Positions 1-9,558 of a DNA stretch of 64,000 nucleotides are shown piece by piece. The translations under genes were made by a program, and so were the position numbers. Location of the stretch: NCBI RefSeq assembly GCF_020809045.1, contig NZ_CP078079.1:3906001-3970000 (forward strand), read 5' to 3'. Each line of letters begins with the position of its first letter. Within the stretch, counting starts at the first letter, position 1. The DNA comes from Pseudarthrobacter sp. L1SW (lineage in GTDB: Bacteria; Actinomycetota; Actinomycetes; Actinomycetales; Micrococcaceae). The notes under the pieces are model-generated. The model did no database searches, had not been told where the DNA came from, and worked only from the letters and a program-made list of their open reading frames with translations.

Positions 1-3000
1 CCCGGAGCGGTTGGTGCGCTTGTCCCGGAGGATTTCGGTGACGGAACCAAGGTGCCGGGACAGGTCGATGACGTTCTCCGGGGCAGCCAGCAGCAGCTGG
101 AAACCGAATTCGTGCAGCGCCTTGATCCCGGCGCCCGCGAACTCCTCGGAGGCCAGGACAAAGGCCTCGTCCATCATCACCGTGCCGTACGTGGTGAAGC
201 CCTGCTCCGCGATGCCCAGCTGGTAGCTCAGTGCGGCGGCCATGATGAAGGCCGTGAAGCGCTGGCGCTCCCCGCCGGACATGGAGCCGGTGTCCGCGTG
301 CATAAACACCTCAGACTTCTTCGCCCCGCCTTTCTTGGCCGACGCCGGCCCCGCAACTTCACGGTGCTCCTTGCACTGGATGAACAGATGGCCGCGAACG
401 TCCAGCACCTCGGCCCGCCAGCGCCTGTCCTCCGGCGCCTGCGAGCCCAGCCGCTTCACCAGGGTCTCAAGGGACTTGTAGCGGGCGGTGAGCTCGGCGT
501 CGTCGTCCCTTTCCTGGCCGGACGCCTCCGCCTTCGAGGCGTCCGGGCGGCCGGCATCTCCCTTGGCGGGCCGCGTGTGCCGGGCCTTCAGGGCGTTCTG
601 GATGGCGTCCTTGAACTGCTTGGCCGTGGGCGGCAGCGTCTGCTTGATGTCCAGCTCAAGGAAGCTGCCCTCGTGGAAGTTGACCTGGGAGAGGATGCCG
701 TTCAGCGGCAGGATGCGGCTGGTAATGGAGCGGCGTTCCTCGTCGAGCAGGTGCAGCAGCGTGCTGAACGATTCGTGCGTCCGCTGGTTGAAGAACTGCC
801 GGAATTCCGCCTCCTGGGCCGGTAAACCGTCGCTGACGATCGCGTGATACCGCGTCTCGAACTCGCCCGCGGCGCCGATTGTGGTGCCATGGTCCGCGGA
901 GATGGCACTCCCCCAGTCGCGGACGAAGGCCTCGAAAATCCTCGTGAGCCGCTCGGCCGTCGCCTGCCCGCGGGACTCCGCGGCGTGCAGGTCACCCAGC
1001 AGGCCGGTCCGCACCCGGTTGGCCAGGTTGTCCAGCTCGTGCATCTCCGTCACGTCGCCGAATTCCGCGAAGCAGGGTTCCAGCGCAGTAACGGTTGCGT
1101 CCGACGGCGGCGCCTGGGCCAGGCGGTCACGCGCAGCTTCCAGCAGCGAATCCGCAGCGGTCAGCTGCCGGTCCAGCGACTTGTACTCGCTTTGCAGGAC
1201 GGCCGCGGCCTCGGTGCTGGACTGGTGCTTCTGCCGTACTTCTTCGATGGCCGCGCGGAGGGGCTCCAGGTCCGCCTGGGCGGCCAAGGCGTCCTTGAGG
1301 CGCTGCCCGATCCGGGCCAGCTCGTCGGCAGCAACCTCCGCCGAGACCTGCTCCCAGGAACGGTGGTCCTCTGCGATCCGGCGGAGCGCGTCGAGCTGCC
1401 GGCTCATGCCCTGGTGCGAGTCTTCCCGGCTTTGCGCCAGCTCCGCCGCCTTGGCAACCTCCTGTCGCAGGTCCTCCACCTGTCCGGCAACGAGTTCAAG
1501 CTTGGCCGCATTGTCGAACCCGAGGACGTAATCCTGCCGGCTGGTGAAGCGGTCGTCCTTTTCAACCGTGTGGCGGTTGCGCTTCACCACACCTCCCAGG
1601 CTGAGGCCGCGGTCCAGCCCGGCAAGCTCGTCCGGATCCTCAACGCAGGGGTAGGCGAAATCAAGCGCGATCCGCTCACGGATCCAGGACCCCGCTTCGG
1701 CCGCGACGCCCGCGGTGAGGATGTCCAGCTTGGTCAGCAGGTCGCCGTCGCGCACGTCCTCCAGCGCCAGCGCGCCGCCGGAAAGCGGCTTGGACACGTC
1801 CACCGCGCGCAATGCGCCGCGCACGTTGTGGCTGTTAAGGTAGCGGGTCACGGCGCCGAAGTGCTCGCCCGGCACCAGTAGCGTGGTGGCCAGGTTGCGG
1901 AGCGCACGCTCGGCAGCGGGGCGCCACTTCTCCTCGCCGTCGGCAAGGTCCATCAGCTCGCCGGCGAACGGCATCCGGTCCTCGGGGATGCCGGTGGCGG
2001 CGGCAATTGCCGCACGGTTTTCAATGCTCGACGGCGGCAGCAGCGACTTGCGCGTCTTCAACGAGACGAGCTCCTGCTCGGCGGCAGCCAGCTCCCGCTT
2101 CTTCGTGGCATGCGCGTCGAACGCTTCGAAGCGCAGCTCCTGCAGGGCCTGGGAGTCGTCCTTGAGCTCCGCCGACCTGGCGGCAGCGTTCTCGTGCGCC
2201 TGTTCCCAACCGTCGGAGGACCACTCAAGCTGCAGGCCGGCGTCGGACAAAGCCTGGCGCGCCGCCTCCTCCACCTGCTCGCGGAGCTTCAGGCCCACGC
2301 GGGCGTTCTCCAGCGACTGCTCAATGGCGGAAATCGCGTTGCCGCCCTGGTTGTTGTAGTCCGCCTCCAGTTGCCGCAGTTCCTTGGCCAGGCCGTCCCG
2401 GACCATTCGTTCGGCGCCGAGCTCCTTGGCCTTCGCCTGGGCCAGCTCCTTGAAGCGGACCAGCGTTTTCTCGTGGACAGTGACGGCCAGCTGCTGCCTG
2501 TAGGCGTCGAACTCCTCGCCGGCAAGGTCCCGCAACCGGTTCGCGTCCAGCAGCGCCTGCGCATACTCCTTGTTGAGCCCGGGGACCGGGGCGAGCTGGT
2601 CGCGCTGCTGCCGGACGTCCTCCAGCCGCTGCCGGATGGACATCAGGTTGCTGAATTCCTCCACGACGTCGTCCGCTGCTGCGAGCGTTGCCGGGGCGTC
2701 CAGGACCTGGTCGCGGAAGAAGGTGTTGACGCTGCCGCCCAGGCCCTTGCCGGCCTGGATCACGCGAAGCAGCGGAAGGGCCTGGTCCGAGTTGATGCCG
2801 AGCAACCGGCGGAACCGTTCGGCAAACGCCTTGTGGACATCGAAAACCTGGGCGTCCGGGAAAATCGTCTCCAGGGCAGCCTTGGTGAACCGCTTGTCCG
2901 CGATGCCCTCCAGCGCCTCAAGGTCCAGCGGCTGGTGGTCGATCAGGTAGAACCGTCCCACGCTGGACTCCGTGCCGTTCTTTGGCAGGTCGAACAGCGC

Positions 3001-3405
3001 CGAAACGGTCACCCGCGTGCCTGCGGCGTTATCGAACGTCAGGGCGACGGCGGACCACGTGGCACCCGGCCGCTGGAAGGCACTCGCCGAGCCCTCGCCC
3101 ACGGCCTTGTCGCCCACCTTGCCGCGCATGTACGTGAACGTGGTCCGCTTGTCCTCCACGGCACCGCCCGAACGCTGGGCGGCTGCCTCATTGGACCTGG
3201 GCCGCGCGTCGAAGACCCGCAGCATGGCATCGAACAGGGTCGACTTGCCCACACCCGAGTTGCCGGTCAGCAGCGTACCGTTCCGGTCCACGTGCATGGT
3301 GTGCGCCCCGTGGAAGGTGCCCCAGTTGACCACCTGCACCAGGGCAAGGCGCATCTGGCCCGGGTTCACCACGTCGCCCATCGGAAGCATGCTCGCGATG
3401 CTCAC
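1..3405 (-). CDS. jetC: Wadjet JetC, MukB/SMC-like ATPase (3' end cut by window edge)
   Basis: JetC is the SMC-like ATPase of the Wadjet complex, which senses and extrudes plasmid DNA so that JetD can cleave it. About 1,135 residues are visible. An N-terminal Walker A GNSGVGKS lies at residues 48-55. A long central region is rich in Gln, Glu, Ala and Arg, as expected for coiled coil. The ABC signature MSGGERQ lies near residue 1041 and the Walker B VMMDE near 1076. These head motifs are all in one frame from the GTG at 3405. That start overlaps the jetB stop (GTGA) and has a GGAGG seven bases upstream. The C-terminus runs off the left edge, but given where the Walker B lies probably only a few dozen residues are missing. 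SbcC-like or other SMC ATPases are alternatives, but the DUF3375 and DUF4194 neighbours make JetC the better name. Confidence 0.9.
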   Translation of the reverse strand, partial: MSIASMLPMGDVVNPGQMRLALVQVVNWGTFHGAHTMHVDRNGTLLTGNSGVGKSTLFDAMLRVFDARPRSNEAAAQRSGGAVEDKRTTFTYMRGKVGDKAVGEGSASAFQRPGATWSAVALTFDNAAGTRVTVSALFDLPKNGTESSVGRFYLIDHQPLDLEALEGIADKRFTKAALETIFPDAQVFDVHKAFAERFRRLLGINSDQALPLLRVIQAGKGLGGSVNTFFRDQVLDAPATLAAADDVVEEFSNLMSIRQRLEDVRQQRDQLAPVPGLNKEYAQALLDANRLRDLAGEEFDAYRQQLAVTVHEKTLVRFKELAQAKAKELGAERMVRDGLAKELRQLEADYNNQGGNAISAIEQSLENARVGLKLREQVEEAARQALSDAGLQLEWSSDGWEQAHENAAARSAELKDDSQALQELRFEAFDAHATKKRELAAAEQELVSLKTRKSLLPPSSIENRAAIAAATGIPEDRMPFAGELMDLADGEEKWRPAAERALRNLATTLLVPGEHFGAVTRYLNSHNVRGALRAVDVSKPLSGGALALEDVRDGDLLTKLDILTAGVAAEAGSWIRERIALDFAYPCVEDPDELAGLDRGLSLGGVVKRNRHTVEKDDRFTSRQDYVLGFDNAAKLELVAGQVEDLRQEVAKAAELAQSREDSHQGMSRQLDALRRIAEDHRSWEQVSAEVAADELARIGQRLKDALAAQADLEPLRAAIEEVRQKHQSSTEAAAVLQSEYKSLDRQLTAADSLLEAARDRLAQAPPSDATVTALEPCFAEFGDVTEMHELDNLANRVRTGLLGDLHAAESRGQATAERLTRIFEAFVRDWGSAISADHGTTIGAAGEFETRYHAIVSDGLPAQEAEFRQFFNQRTHESFSTLLHLLDEERRSITSRILPLNGILSQVNFHEGSFLELDIKQTLPPTAKQFKDAIQNALKARHTRPAKGDAGRPDASKAEASGQERDDDAELTARYKSLETLVKRLGSQAPEDRRWRAEVLDVRGHLFIQCKEHREVAGPASAKKGGAKKSEVFMHADTGSMSGGERQRFTAFIMAAALSYQLGIAEQGFTTYGTVMMDEAFVLASEEFAGAGIKALHEFGFQLLLAAPENVIDLSRHLGSVTEILRDKRTNRSG

Positions 3406-4166
3406 TGGGCATCCTCCACTTCGGTTGCGTCCCCGGTCCCGGCGGGGTCAGCCGCCGGATCCGTGTCCAGCTCTATCAATGCCTCGGTGCCCGCGGGATC
3501 TGTGGTCGCCGCCACCAGGGCCTCGATTTGGGCGGGGATGTCGCCGATGTTCTCGAACGGGAGGGCCAGGGGCAGGGCGTTGGAGATGGTGTAGACGTCG
3601 TCCAGCCCGGTGGGCAGGAGGAGCTGGCGGGCCAGGAGCTTGGTGATGGCCCTGTTCACCACGTCAGAGTCCCGGAGCGCATCCTGCTGGCCTGCCGGCT
3701 GGTAGTGGGCCACGAGGTCCGCGATCTCCTCACGCGTGATGGTGGGGTCCGTCTGCGCCGTGACATGCCGGTCCAGCAGCAGGCGCAGGCGGAGCAGCAC
3801 AATGGTCTCCACCCGGCTGAGCGCACGCTGCTGCCGGAGGATGCTGGAACGGGCACTGCCCCCGATCGCGTCCGGATCCACCGGCCGCAGGACGGCGATC
3901 TTCCGCTCGTGGTCCAGCTCCATGGTGAGGAATAGTTCCGACAACCGGCTCCGCAGGATCACATGGTTGTCCAGGAGGACAGTCCAGAGCTTCTCGTCCC
4001 GGCCGCCGTCGATATACGGACCCTTGAGCAGCTTCACCAACGCCTGCCGCACCTTCATGGAGAGCACGCCTGTGTCGCCGGGAAAGAGGGCCGCGCCGTC
4101 CACGAACGTGTCCCGCGGGGTGGTTCCCCCGGTAACGGGTCGCTCGTGGTTCGTGACTTCAGTCAT
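3402..4166 (-). CDS. jetB: Wadjet JetB, DUF4194 (MukE/KITE-like) protein
   Basis: JetB is the winged-helix KITE subunit that binds the kleisin JetA and helps bridge the SMC heads. The 254-residue product has the DUF4194 look: an N-terminal 'LLKGPYIDG' segment, then 'LLDNHVILRSRLSELFLTMELD', here quoted only as its start LLDNHVILR, and a conserved 'ETIVLLRLRLLL' helix. The last 40 residues are an acidic, low-complexity tail rich in Asp, Ala and Thr. I chose the ATG at 4166 because it lies six or seven bases after an AAGGA. An ATG at 4169 and a TTG at 4172 are possible alternatives. The gene sits between jetA (stop touching this start) and jetC (four-base overlap), which implies translational coupling. 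Confidence 0.9.
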   Translation of the reverse strand: MTEVTNHERPVTGGTTPRDTFVDGAALFPGDTGVLSMKVRQALVKLLKGPYIDGGRDEKLWTVLLDNHVILRSRLSELFLTMELDHERKIAVLRPVDPDAIGGSARSSILRQQRALSRVETIVLLRLRLLLDRHVTAQTDPTITREEIADLVAHYQPAGQQDALRDSDVVNRAITKLLARQLLLPTGLDDVYTISNALPLALPFENIGDIPAQIEALVAATTDPAGTEALIELDTDPAADPAGTGDATEVEDAQ

Positions 4167-4168
4167 CA

Positions 4169-5617
4169 TCAATCCTTCTTGAGCGTCACCAGCGGCAGGT
4201 AGGCCCTGCGCGTGGTGCCGTCGATCTGTTCAAAGTCCAGGGCGTCGAGGGCTTCCCTGTCGAAGCCCGCTCCGGCGTGGAGGGCGTGGGAGAGGAGCGC
4301 CCGGATGGTGTTGATGTGCTGCTCCTCCGGCGGCAGCTGCTGCCAGGCTTCGGAAAGGGTGGCGGCGCCGGCCATGGCCTCGCGCACCACCTCCGGCTTA
4401 GCCTTGCCGGTCCTCGGCGAGCGCACGCGGTCGGAATCGCTGAAGGCGATGGGGTCCGCGAGTTTGGGCGGGGCGGCGAACTCGTCCGGGTCGAACAACT
4501 TGACCATGGACAGCGATTCGAACCCTGCGTTGTAGAGGACGGGACCGCGGACCAACCCGGGGCGTTCCCGCTCGTACGGAAGGGACCGGATGGCCTGCTC
4601 CGCCTCCCGGAGGACCTGCCTGAGCCGGACCGACTGGCGGAAGTCGTCGCTTTGGACGTACGTGTTGAGGCTTTCGCTCAGCTTGCCGTAGATCCGCTGG
4701 ATCTGGCTGTGCTGCTGGCGCAATTCGGCCACCAGGTTCTTCAGGGTTTCCCGGTCCTCGGCCGAGAGGTCGTCCGCGAACTGCCGGCTGAGGACTTCCC
4801 CGATGGCGGACCGGAACCGCACCTGCTGCTGCGGGTCCTCCAGGAACGCGGTGAAGGAGCGGAAGGTCCTGCCCTCCGGGCTCTGGCGGAGGCGCTTGTC
4901 CGCCTCCAGGACCTGGGCCATGGTGGCGCCCTTGGTCAGCGACTCCTCGATGATCTGGTTGCGCAGCTCGCCCACCAGTTCCTCGATCCGGTCACGCATC
5001 TTCTTGTAGTCGGCGGGCAGGCTCGCCGCCAGGTCCAGGATATTGCCCGCGGCTTCCACCGCCTCGTCGTCGTCCAGCAGGCCATCGAACTCGCCGGAGC
5101 TGATGTCCTGGATCAGCTGCTGGCGTTCCTCGATCTCCTCTTCGAGCGACTCGAGGCGGGCGCTCTGGTCCGGGTTGGTCTCGTTGGCGAGCTTTTCGAC
5201 GTCGCCCAGCAGCGTGCCCAGGCGCGACCCGTTGAGAGTGGACCGTTCACTGGAGAGGCTGTCGAGGAAGGCGAGCACACGGGCCGCCGGTTCCGTTACC
5301 TCGTAGACGATCCGGCCGGACTGGCTGCGGCGCGTCAGGAACTGCCGGCGCGTCCATTCGTCACCAAAGGTCTTTCCGTTGGCCCCGCCGCCGAGTCCGG
5401 GATCCTGCCTGCGCAGCTCCTCAAGGAAGGAGTCGACGTCGGCATGGAATTCCTCGAGCGGAAGCTGGGGACGGGTGCGGGTGAAGGATGCCTGCAGTAC
5501 CGCGATCACCCAGGGGGCGGAGCGCGTCAGGGCCCAGGCAGGTCCCTTGGTGAGGAGTTCGAGGTCCCGGAGCCGGGCGCTGATGGCGTCAGCGGATGAC
5601 CTGGCGGAGCGGGGCAC
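4169..5617 (-). CDS. jetA: Wadjet JetA, DUF3375 (MukF/kleisin-like) protein
   Basis: JetA is the kleisin-like subunit that closes the Wadjet SMC ring. The 482-residue protein matches DUF3375 in length and style. An N-terminal winged-helix-like region (residues 1-120) has 'LLTKGPAWALTRS' and 'FLTRRSQSGRIVYEVTEPA'. The middle (about 130-350) is highly charged and helical, rich in Glu, Gln and Arg. A C-terminal domain follows. The GTG at 5617 has a GGAG just upstream. It is the first gene of the jetABC operon. In known type I Wadjet loci the order is jetA-jetB-jetC-jetD, so jetD (DUF3322/DUF2220, topoisomerase VI Toprim-like nuclease) is expected immediately to the left of this window. Confidence 0.9.
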   Translation of the reverse strand: MPRSARSSADAISARLRDLELLTKGPAWALTRSAPWVIAVLQASFTRTRPQLPLEEFHADVDSFLEELRRQDPGLGGGANGKTFGDEWTRRQFLTRRSQSGRIVYEVTEPAARVLAFLDSLSSERSTLNGSRLGTLLGDVEKLANETNPDQSARLESLEEEIEERQQLIQDISSGEFDGLLDDDEAVEAAGNILDLAASLPADYKKMRDRIEELVGELRNQIIEESLTKGATMAQVLEADKRLRQSPEGRTFRSFTAFLEDPQQQVRFRSAIGEVLSRQFADDLSAEDRETLKNLVAELRQQHSQIQRIYGKLSESLNTYVQSDDFRQSVRLRQVLREAEQAIRSLPYERERPGLVRGPVLYNAGFESLSMVKLFDPDEFAAPPKLADPIAFSDSDRVRSPRTGKAKPEVVREAMAGAATLSEAWQQLPPEEQHINTIRALLSHALHAGAGFDREALDALDFEQIDGTTRRAYLPLVTLKKD

Positions 5618-5845
5618 ACACTCTCCTTGGGCTGTTTACGGGGCGGGGCGGCGGCTTGGACGGAAAACTGCCAACTACAAGGTTAACGCAGGCGCCGCGA
5701 CCGCTTCGTGACCTACCGGGCCGTAGTGTTTCGATCCCATACCAACAGCCTTTTCCGGCCCTGCTTCTGTGGCTGGCCGGAGAGGTCCCAACCTACGCTT
5801 CTGCTACTGATCTCAACCAAAGCAACGTCGCAGCAGGGGGACCCA

Positions 5846-6148
5846 ATGCAGTTCGATCTCAGTTCAGTGGACAACGCCACCTTGGTGTTCGTGGGCACCC
5901 TGGTGTTCGGCGTGATCCTTGCAGCATTCGTCCTGGCGGCAGGGCTGGTTGCCCTGGTACTGCTAGGGGTCGGAAAGCTCAGCTGGACCGTGGTCTCCAC
6001 TATCCTCCTGGCCGTGGTCCACGGCATCAACGCAGGCTGGGACAGGCTGGTGCACCACGCCGCCGCGGTGGACGTTGCCAGCGACTTCCAGGCCCAGCCA
6101 TCCCCTAGCACCGGAACCTACCCGCGGGTAATCTTGAGGGACAGCTGA
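5846..6148 (+). CDS. small membrane protein, unknown function
   Basis: The product has 100 residues. Residues 10-60 form one or two hydrophobic membrane segments (such as LVFVGTLVFGVILAAFVLAA), followed by a polar tail. The ATG follows a GGGGG stretch five bases upstream. It is divergent from jetA across 228 bases and lies 61 bases before an acyl-CoA dehydrogenase gene. Its N-terminal half resembles that of the protein at 9722-10513: both have a short polar start, a long hydrophobic run and a GLGRL/GVGKL motif. No catalytic residues are evident. I do not recognise a family. Confidence 0.6.
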   Translation: MQFDLSSVDNATLVFVGTLVFGVILAAFVLAAGLVALVLLGVGKLSWTVVSTILLAVVHGINAGWDRLVHHAAAVDVASDFQAQPSPSTGTYPRVILRDS

Positions 6149-6209
6149 AGGGTTCTCCAACCCGGCGGATCCATGGCGACACCGGCCATTCCGGCCAAGG
6201 AGATAACCC

Positions 6210-8255
6210 ATGAGCTCCGCCACTGACAGCACTTCCGCAACAAGCCCTGCCACCGGCCTCCCCGTTGCCACCGGCACGGGAACAAACGCCCCGGCCGGGG
6301 ACACCCCCGTACCCGCCGGAAAACTCGGGGCCGGCGCCACGGAAAAAGATGCCCGCGCCGTGGCAGAGGCTGCACGGGAAACCGGCTGGGAGCGGCCAAG
6401 CTTCGCGAAGGGGCTGTACCTGGGCAGCTTCGACCTCGGGCTGGTCCACCCCTGGCCCACCCCGGATCCTGCCTCCGTGGACCGGGGTGAGGCATTCATG
6501 CGCCGGCTGACCGAGTTTGCCCGCAGCATGGACGGCCGGGTGATCGAGCGCGAGGCCAGGATTCCGGACGAATACATCCGGGGCCTGGCGGACCTCGGCG
6601 TTTTTGGCATGAAGATCCCCGAGGAATACGGCGGCCTGGGACTCTCCCTGGTGTACTACGGCCGGGCCCTTGCGCTCCTGGGCAGTGTCCACCCGAGCCT
6701 CGGCGCCCTCCTCTCGGCCCACCAGTCCATCGGCGTACCGGAACCGGTCAAGGTCTTCGGGACCCCCGAACAAAAGCGCGAATACCTGCCGCGCTGCGCC
6801 GCCGGGGCCATCACCGCCTTCCTGCTGACGGAACCTGATGTGGGCAGCGATCCTGCCCGGCTGGGCAGCACCGCAACGCCCACGGACGACGGCGAGGCGT
6901 ACCTTTTGGACGGCGTGAAGCTTTGGACCACCAACGGCGTGGTCGCCGAACTGGTGGTGGTGATGGCCGTGGTCCCGGCGCACACCGACGCTGACGGCAC
7001 CCGGCACAAAGGCGGCATCAGTGCATTCGTGGTGGAGATGGACTCGCCAGGCATCACCGTGGAGAACCGGAATGCGTTCATGGGCCTGCGCGGGATTGAG
7101 AACGGCGTCACCCGGTTCCACCAGGTCCGCGTGCTGGCCACCAACCGGCTTGGCCGTGAAGGCCAGGGGCTGAAGATCGCGCTGACAACACTTAATACCG
7201 GGCGCCTCGCGCTGCCGGCGCTGTGCGTGGCTTCCGGCCGGTGGAGCCTGAAGATTGCCCGTGAATGGTCCAACGCGCGCACCCAGTGGGGCAGGCCGGT
7301 GGGCGAGCACGAGGCTGTGGGCAAGAAGATCGCCTTTATCGCAGCCTCCGCCTTCGCCCTGGATGCGGTTTTCGAACTCTCCGCGGAGCTTGCGGACGCG
7401 GGCCAGAAGGACGTGCGGATCGAAGCCGCCCTGGCCAAGCTCTGGGCCACGGAGATCAGCTGCCGGATTGCCGACGAACTGGTGCAGATCCGCGGAGGCC
7501 GCGGTTTTGAAACCGCCGAATCGCTGGCGGCACGCGGCGAGCGCGCCGTCCCGGCCGAGCAGCAGCTGAGGGACCTGAGGATCAACCGGATCTTCGAGGG
7601 CTCCTCGGAGATCATGCGGCTCCTGATCGCCCGGGAAGCGGTGGATGCGCACCTGGCCGCCGCGGGCGAGCTCGCGTCGCTGGACGCAAGCCTGTCCGAC
7701 AAAGCGAAGGCCGCCGTCGGGGCCTCCGGCTTTTACGCCAAGTGGCTGCCCAAGCTGGTGGCCGGCGCCGGCATGGATCCGCGCTCGTACGGTGAATTCG
7801 GCCGGCTGGCCAAGCAGCTGCGGTTTGTTGAACGCTCGTCGCGGCGCCTTGCCCGGCAGACGTTCTACGCCATGGGCCGCTGGCAGGCCAAGCTGGAACG
7901 GAAGCAGGCGTTCCTGGGCAGGGTGGTGGACATCGGCGCCGAGCTGTTCGCCATGACGGCCTGCTGTGCCCGGGCGGAAATGCTGCTCCACACCGCTCCC
8001 GAAAAGGCAGCCAGCGCCTACGAGCTCGCCGAAGCCTACTGCGAGCAGGCCAGGGTGCGCGTGGACGAGTACTTCGACCAGCTGTGGCGGAACACGGACG
8101 ACGGCGACCACGCCCTCACGCGGAAGGTCCTCGCCGGGGATTACACCTGGCTGGAGGAAGGCGTCCTGGACCCGTCTGAAGGAACGGGCCCGTGGATCGC
8201 CGACGCCTCTCCCGGCCCCTCCCGGAAGGACAACCTGCACCGCAAATACCGGTAA
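6210..8255 (+). CDS. long-form acyl-CoA dehydrogenase family protein
   Basis: This is an FAD-dependent enzyme that introduces a 2,3-double bond into an acyl-CoA during fatty-acid or related beta-oxidation. The 681-residue product has a Pro/Ala/Thr-rich N-terminal extension of about 70 residues. The acyl-CoA dehydrogenase core follows, with 'FGMKIPEEYGGLGLS', the flavin-binding 'LTEPDVGSDPARL' and the C-terminal 'INRIFEGSSEIMRL' that holds the usual catalytic Glu. An extra C-terminal helical domain of about 150 residues is typical of the VLCAD/FadE-like long forms. A perfect AAGGAG lies seven bases before the ATG. No other beta-oxidation genes are adjacent, so the natural substrate cannot be assigned. 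Confidence 0.88.
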   Translation: MSSATDSTSATSPATGLPVATGTGTNAPAGDTPVPAGKLGAGATEKDARAVAEAARETGWERPSFAKGLYLGSFDLGLVHPWPTPDPASVDRGEAFMRRLTEFARSMDGRVIEREARIPDEYIRGLADLGVFGMKIPEEYGGLGLSLVYYGRALALLGSVHPSLGALLSAHQSIGVPEPVKVFGTPEQKREYLPRCAAGAITAFLLTEPDVGSDPARLGSTATPTDDGEAYLLDGVKLWTTNGVVAELVVVMAVVPAHTDADGTRHKGGISAFVVEMDSPGITVENRNAFMGLRGIENGVTRFHQVRVLATNRLGREGQGLKIALTTLNTGRLALPALCVASGRWSLKIAREWSNARTQWGRPVGEHEAVGKKIAFIAASAFALDAVFELSAELADAGQKDVRIEAALAKLWATEISCRIADELVQIRGGRGFETAESLAARGERAVPAEQQLRDLRINRIFEGSSEIMRLLIAREAVDAHLAAAGELASLDASLSDKAKAAVGASGFYAKWLPKLVAGAGMDPRSYGEFGRLAKQLRFVERSSRRLARQTFYAMGRWQAKLERKQAFLGRVVDIGAELFAMTACCARAEMLLHTAPEKAASAYELAEAYCEQARVRVDEYFDQLWRNTDDGDHALTRKVLAGDYTWLEEGVLDPSEGTGPWIADASPGPSRKDNLHRKYR

Positions 8256-8319
8256 AACCGCAGGTCACGAAATAGTAAGCATCCTTGCTATCTCCTGTGG
8301 GCGATGGTTGAGTGGACTT

Positions 8320-9159
8320 ATGAGCAGCTCAACAGACCCAGAGAACCTGCCCCCGAGGCGAGCCCGGGAGGACGTTGACCGGAACGGAAACCACCGCGGC
8401 GACACCGCCGGCGGCGAACCCACGCGCTCCTACCAGCAGGTGCCGGCAAGCGATGCCGCCCCCACCTCCACCTATGACCGCGTGCCAGCGGACCGCACAG
8501 AACCGTCCGGCGCCTACGCCGAGCGGGACTACGTCCCCACGTCCCCTGCCCCGGCTGTTGATCCGAACCTCACTGACCGGCAGACCGCCGTCGCCCGGGA
8601 AAAGGAACGGTTCGGCGGCATCAAGGTGGGCTCCGCGTTCTTCGGCTGGCTCACCGCCACCGGTATGGCCGTCCTGCTGACCGCCCTTGTGGCGGCGGCC
8701 GGAACCGCCGTTGGCCTTGCCACCAACACGGACGTCAACGAGGCCGTCAGCCAGGCGGCGCAGAACCAGGGCACGGTGGGGCTGGTGGGCATCATTGTCC
8801 TGCTGGTCATCCTGTTCCTCTCCTACTACTGCGGCGGCTATGTGGCAGGCCGCATGGCGCGCTTCAACGGCGCCAAGCAGGGACTTATGGTGTGGATCTG
8901 GGCGCTGATCGTGGCGGTCCTCGTCTCCATCCTCGGCCTTGTGTTCGGGCAGCAGTTCAACGTCCTGGCCAACCTCAACAGCTTTCCGCGCATCCCCGTC
9001 AATGAGGGCCAGCTGACCACCACCAGCATCATCGCCGCCGTGGTGGTCGCCCTGGTGGCGCTGGTCGGCGCAGTGCTGGGCGGCCTTGCGGGCATGCGCT
9101 TCCACCGGAAAGTGGACCGGGCCGGCTTCACGCCTGACAGCGACTACGACGACGAGTAG
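8320..9159 (+). CDS. multi-pass membrane protein with disordered N-terminus
   Basis: The product has 279 residues. The first 100 are hydrophilic and rich in Pro, Ala, Thr, Tyr and Asp, including two similar 'TYDRVPA'/'SYQQVPA' motifs, so they are probably disordered and cytoplasmic. Four hydrophobic segments follow at roughly residues 108-135, 150-175, 190-212 and 235-258. They are Gly-rich (GWLTATGMAVLLTALVAAAG) and there is a YCGGYVAGRMAR motif after the second. The tail is acidic (DSDYDDE). This layout is common in uncharacterised actinobacterial membrane proteins. The gene ends one base before the convergent stop of the YchJ-like gene. No function is assigned. Confidence 0.75.
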   Translation: MSSSTDPENLPPRRAREDVDRNGNHRGDTAGGEPTRSYQQVPASDAAPTSTYDRVPADRTEPSGAYAERDYVPTSPAPAVDPNLTDRQTAVAREKERFGGIKVGSAFFGWLTATGMAVLLTALVAAAGTAVGLATNTDVNEAVSQAAQNQGTVGLVGIIVLLVILFLSYYCGGYVAGRMARFNGAKQGLMVWIWALIVAVLVSILGLVFGQQFNVLANLNSFPRIPVNEGQLTTTSIIAAVVVALVALVGAVLGGLAGMRFHRKVDRAGFTPDSDYDDE

Positions 9160-9558
9160 TCAGGCCAGGATGTTCCCGTCCAGGTAGAGCCAGCGCCGAT
9201 GTTCCCGGATGAACCTGCTGTCCTCGTGGAGGATCCCGCGTTCGGGGCCGTGCCGGTAGTAGGCCTTGAACTCCACGGTCCCCTCGGTATCCAGCGGCCC
9301 GCCGCGGGAACTGGACAGGATATCCAGGCGCCGCCACTCCATCCCCGGATCCAGCTCCAGTTCCGCCGGCGCTGTCCGGGGATGCCAGGTGCGCAGGAGG
9401 TAGCCACTGTCAAGGAGCACGAACGCGCTGTACCGGGAGCGCATCAGTTGCTCTGCGGTGGCAGCCTCCGCTGCGCCCCGGTGGAACTGCCCGCAGCACT
9501 GTCCGTAAGGCTCCCCGGACAGGCACATGCAGTTTTCGTGGTCCCTAGATTCAGTCAT
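9160..9558 (-). CDS. YchJ-like (UPF0225) protein with SEC-C-type metal-binding N-terminus
   Basis: The product has 132 residues. It starts with a Cys cluster, 'CMCLSGEPYGQCCGQFH', the zinc-binding SEC-C-like motif seen in YchJ. An NTF2-like fold follows, with the characteristic 'LMRSRYSAFVLLDSGYLLRTWHP' region (only the family pattern RYSAF...YLL..WHP is claimed) and 'GTVEFKAYYR'. Family members are about 130-160 residues, so this is full length. The biochemical role is not established. It converges with the preceding membrane-protein gene with no intergenic space. Confidence 0.85.
   Translation of the reverse strand: MTESRDHENCMCLSGEPYGQCCGQFHRGAAEAATAEQLMRSRYSAFVLLDSGYLLRTWHPRTAPAELELDPGMEWRRLDILSSSRGGPLDTEGTVEFKAYYRHGPERGILHEDSRFIREHRRWLYLDGNILA

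Noticed and set aside
6105..8240. Long open frame antisense to the acyl-CoA dehydrogenase
   Set aside because: High GC content opens antisense frames. It has no ribosome-binding site or family motif, and the sense gene is clear.
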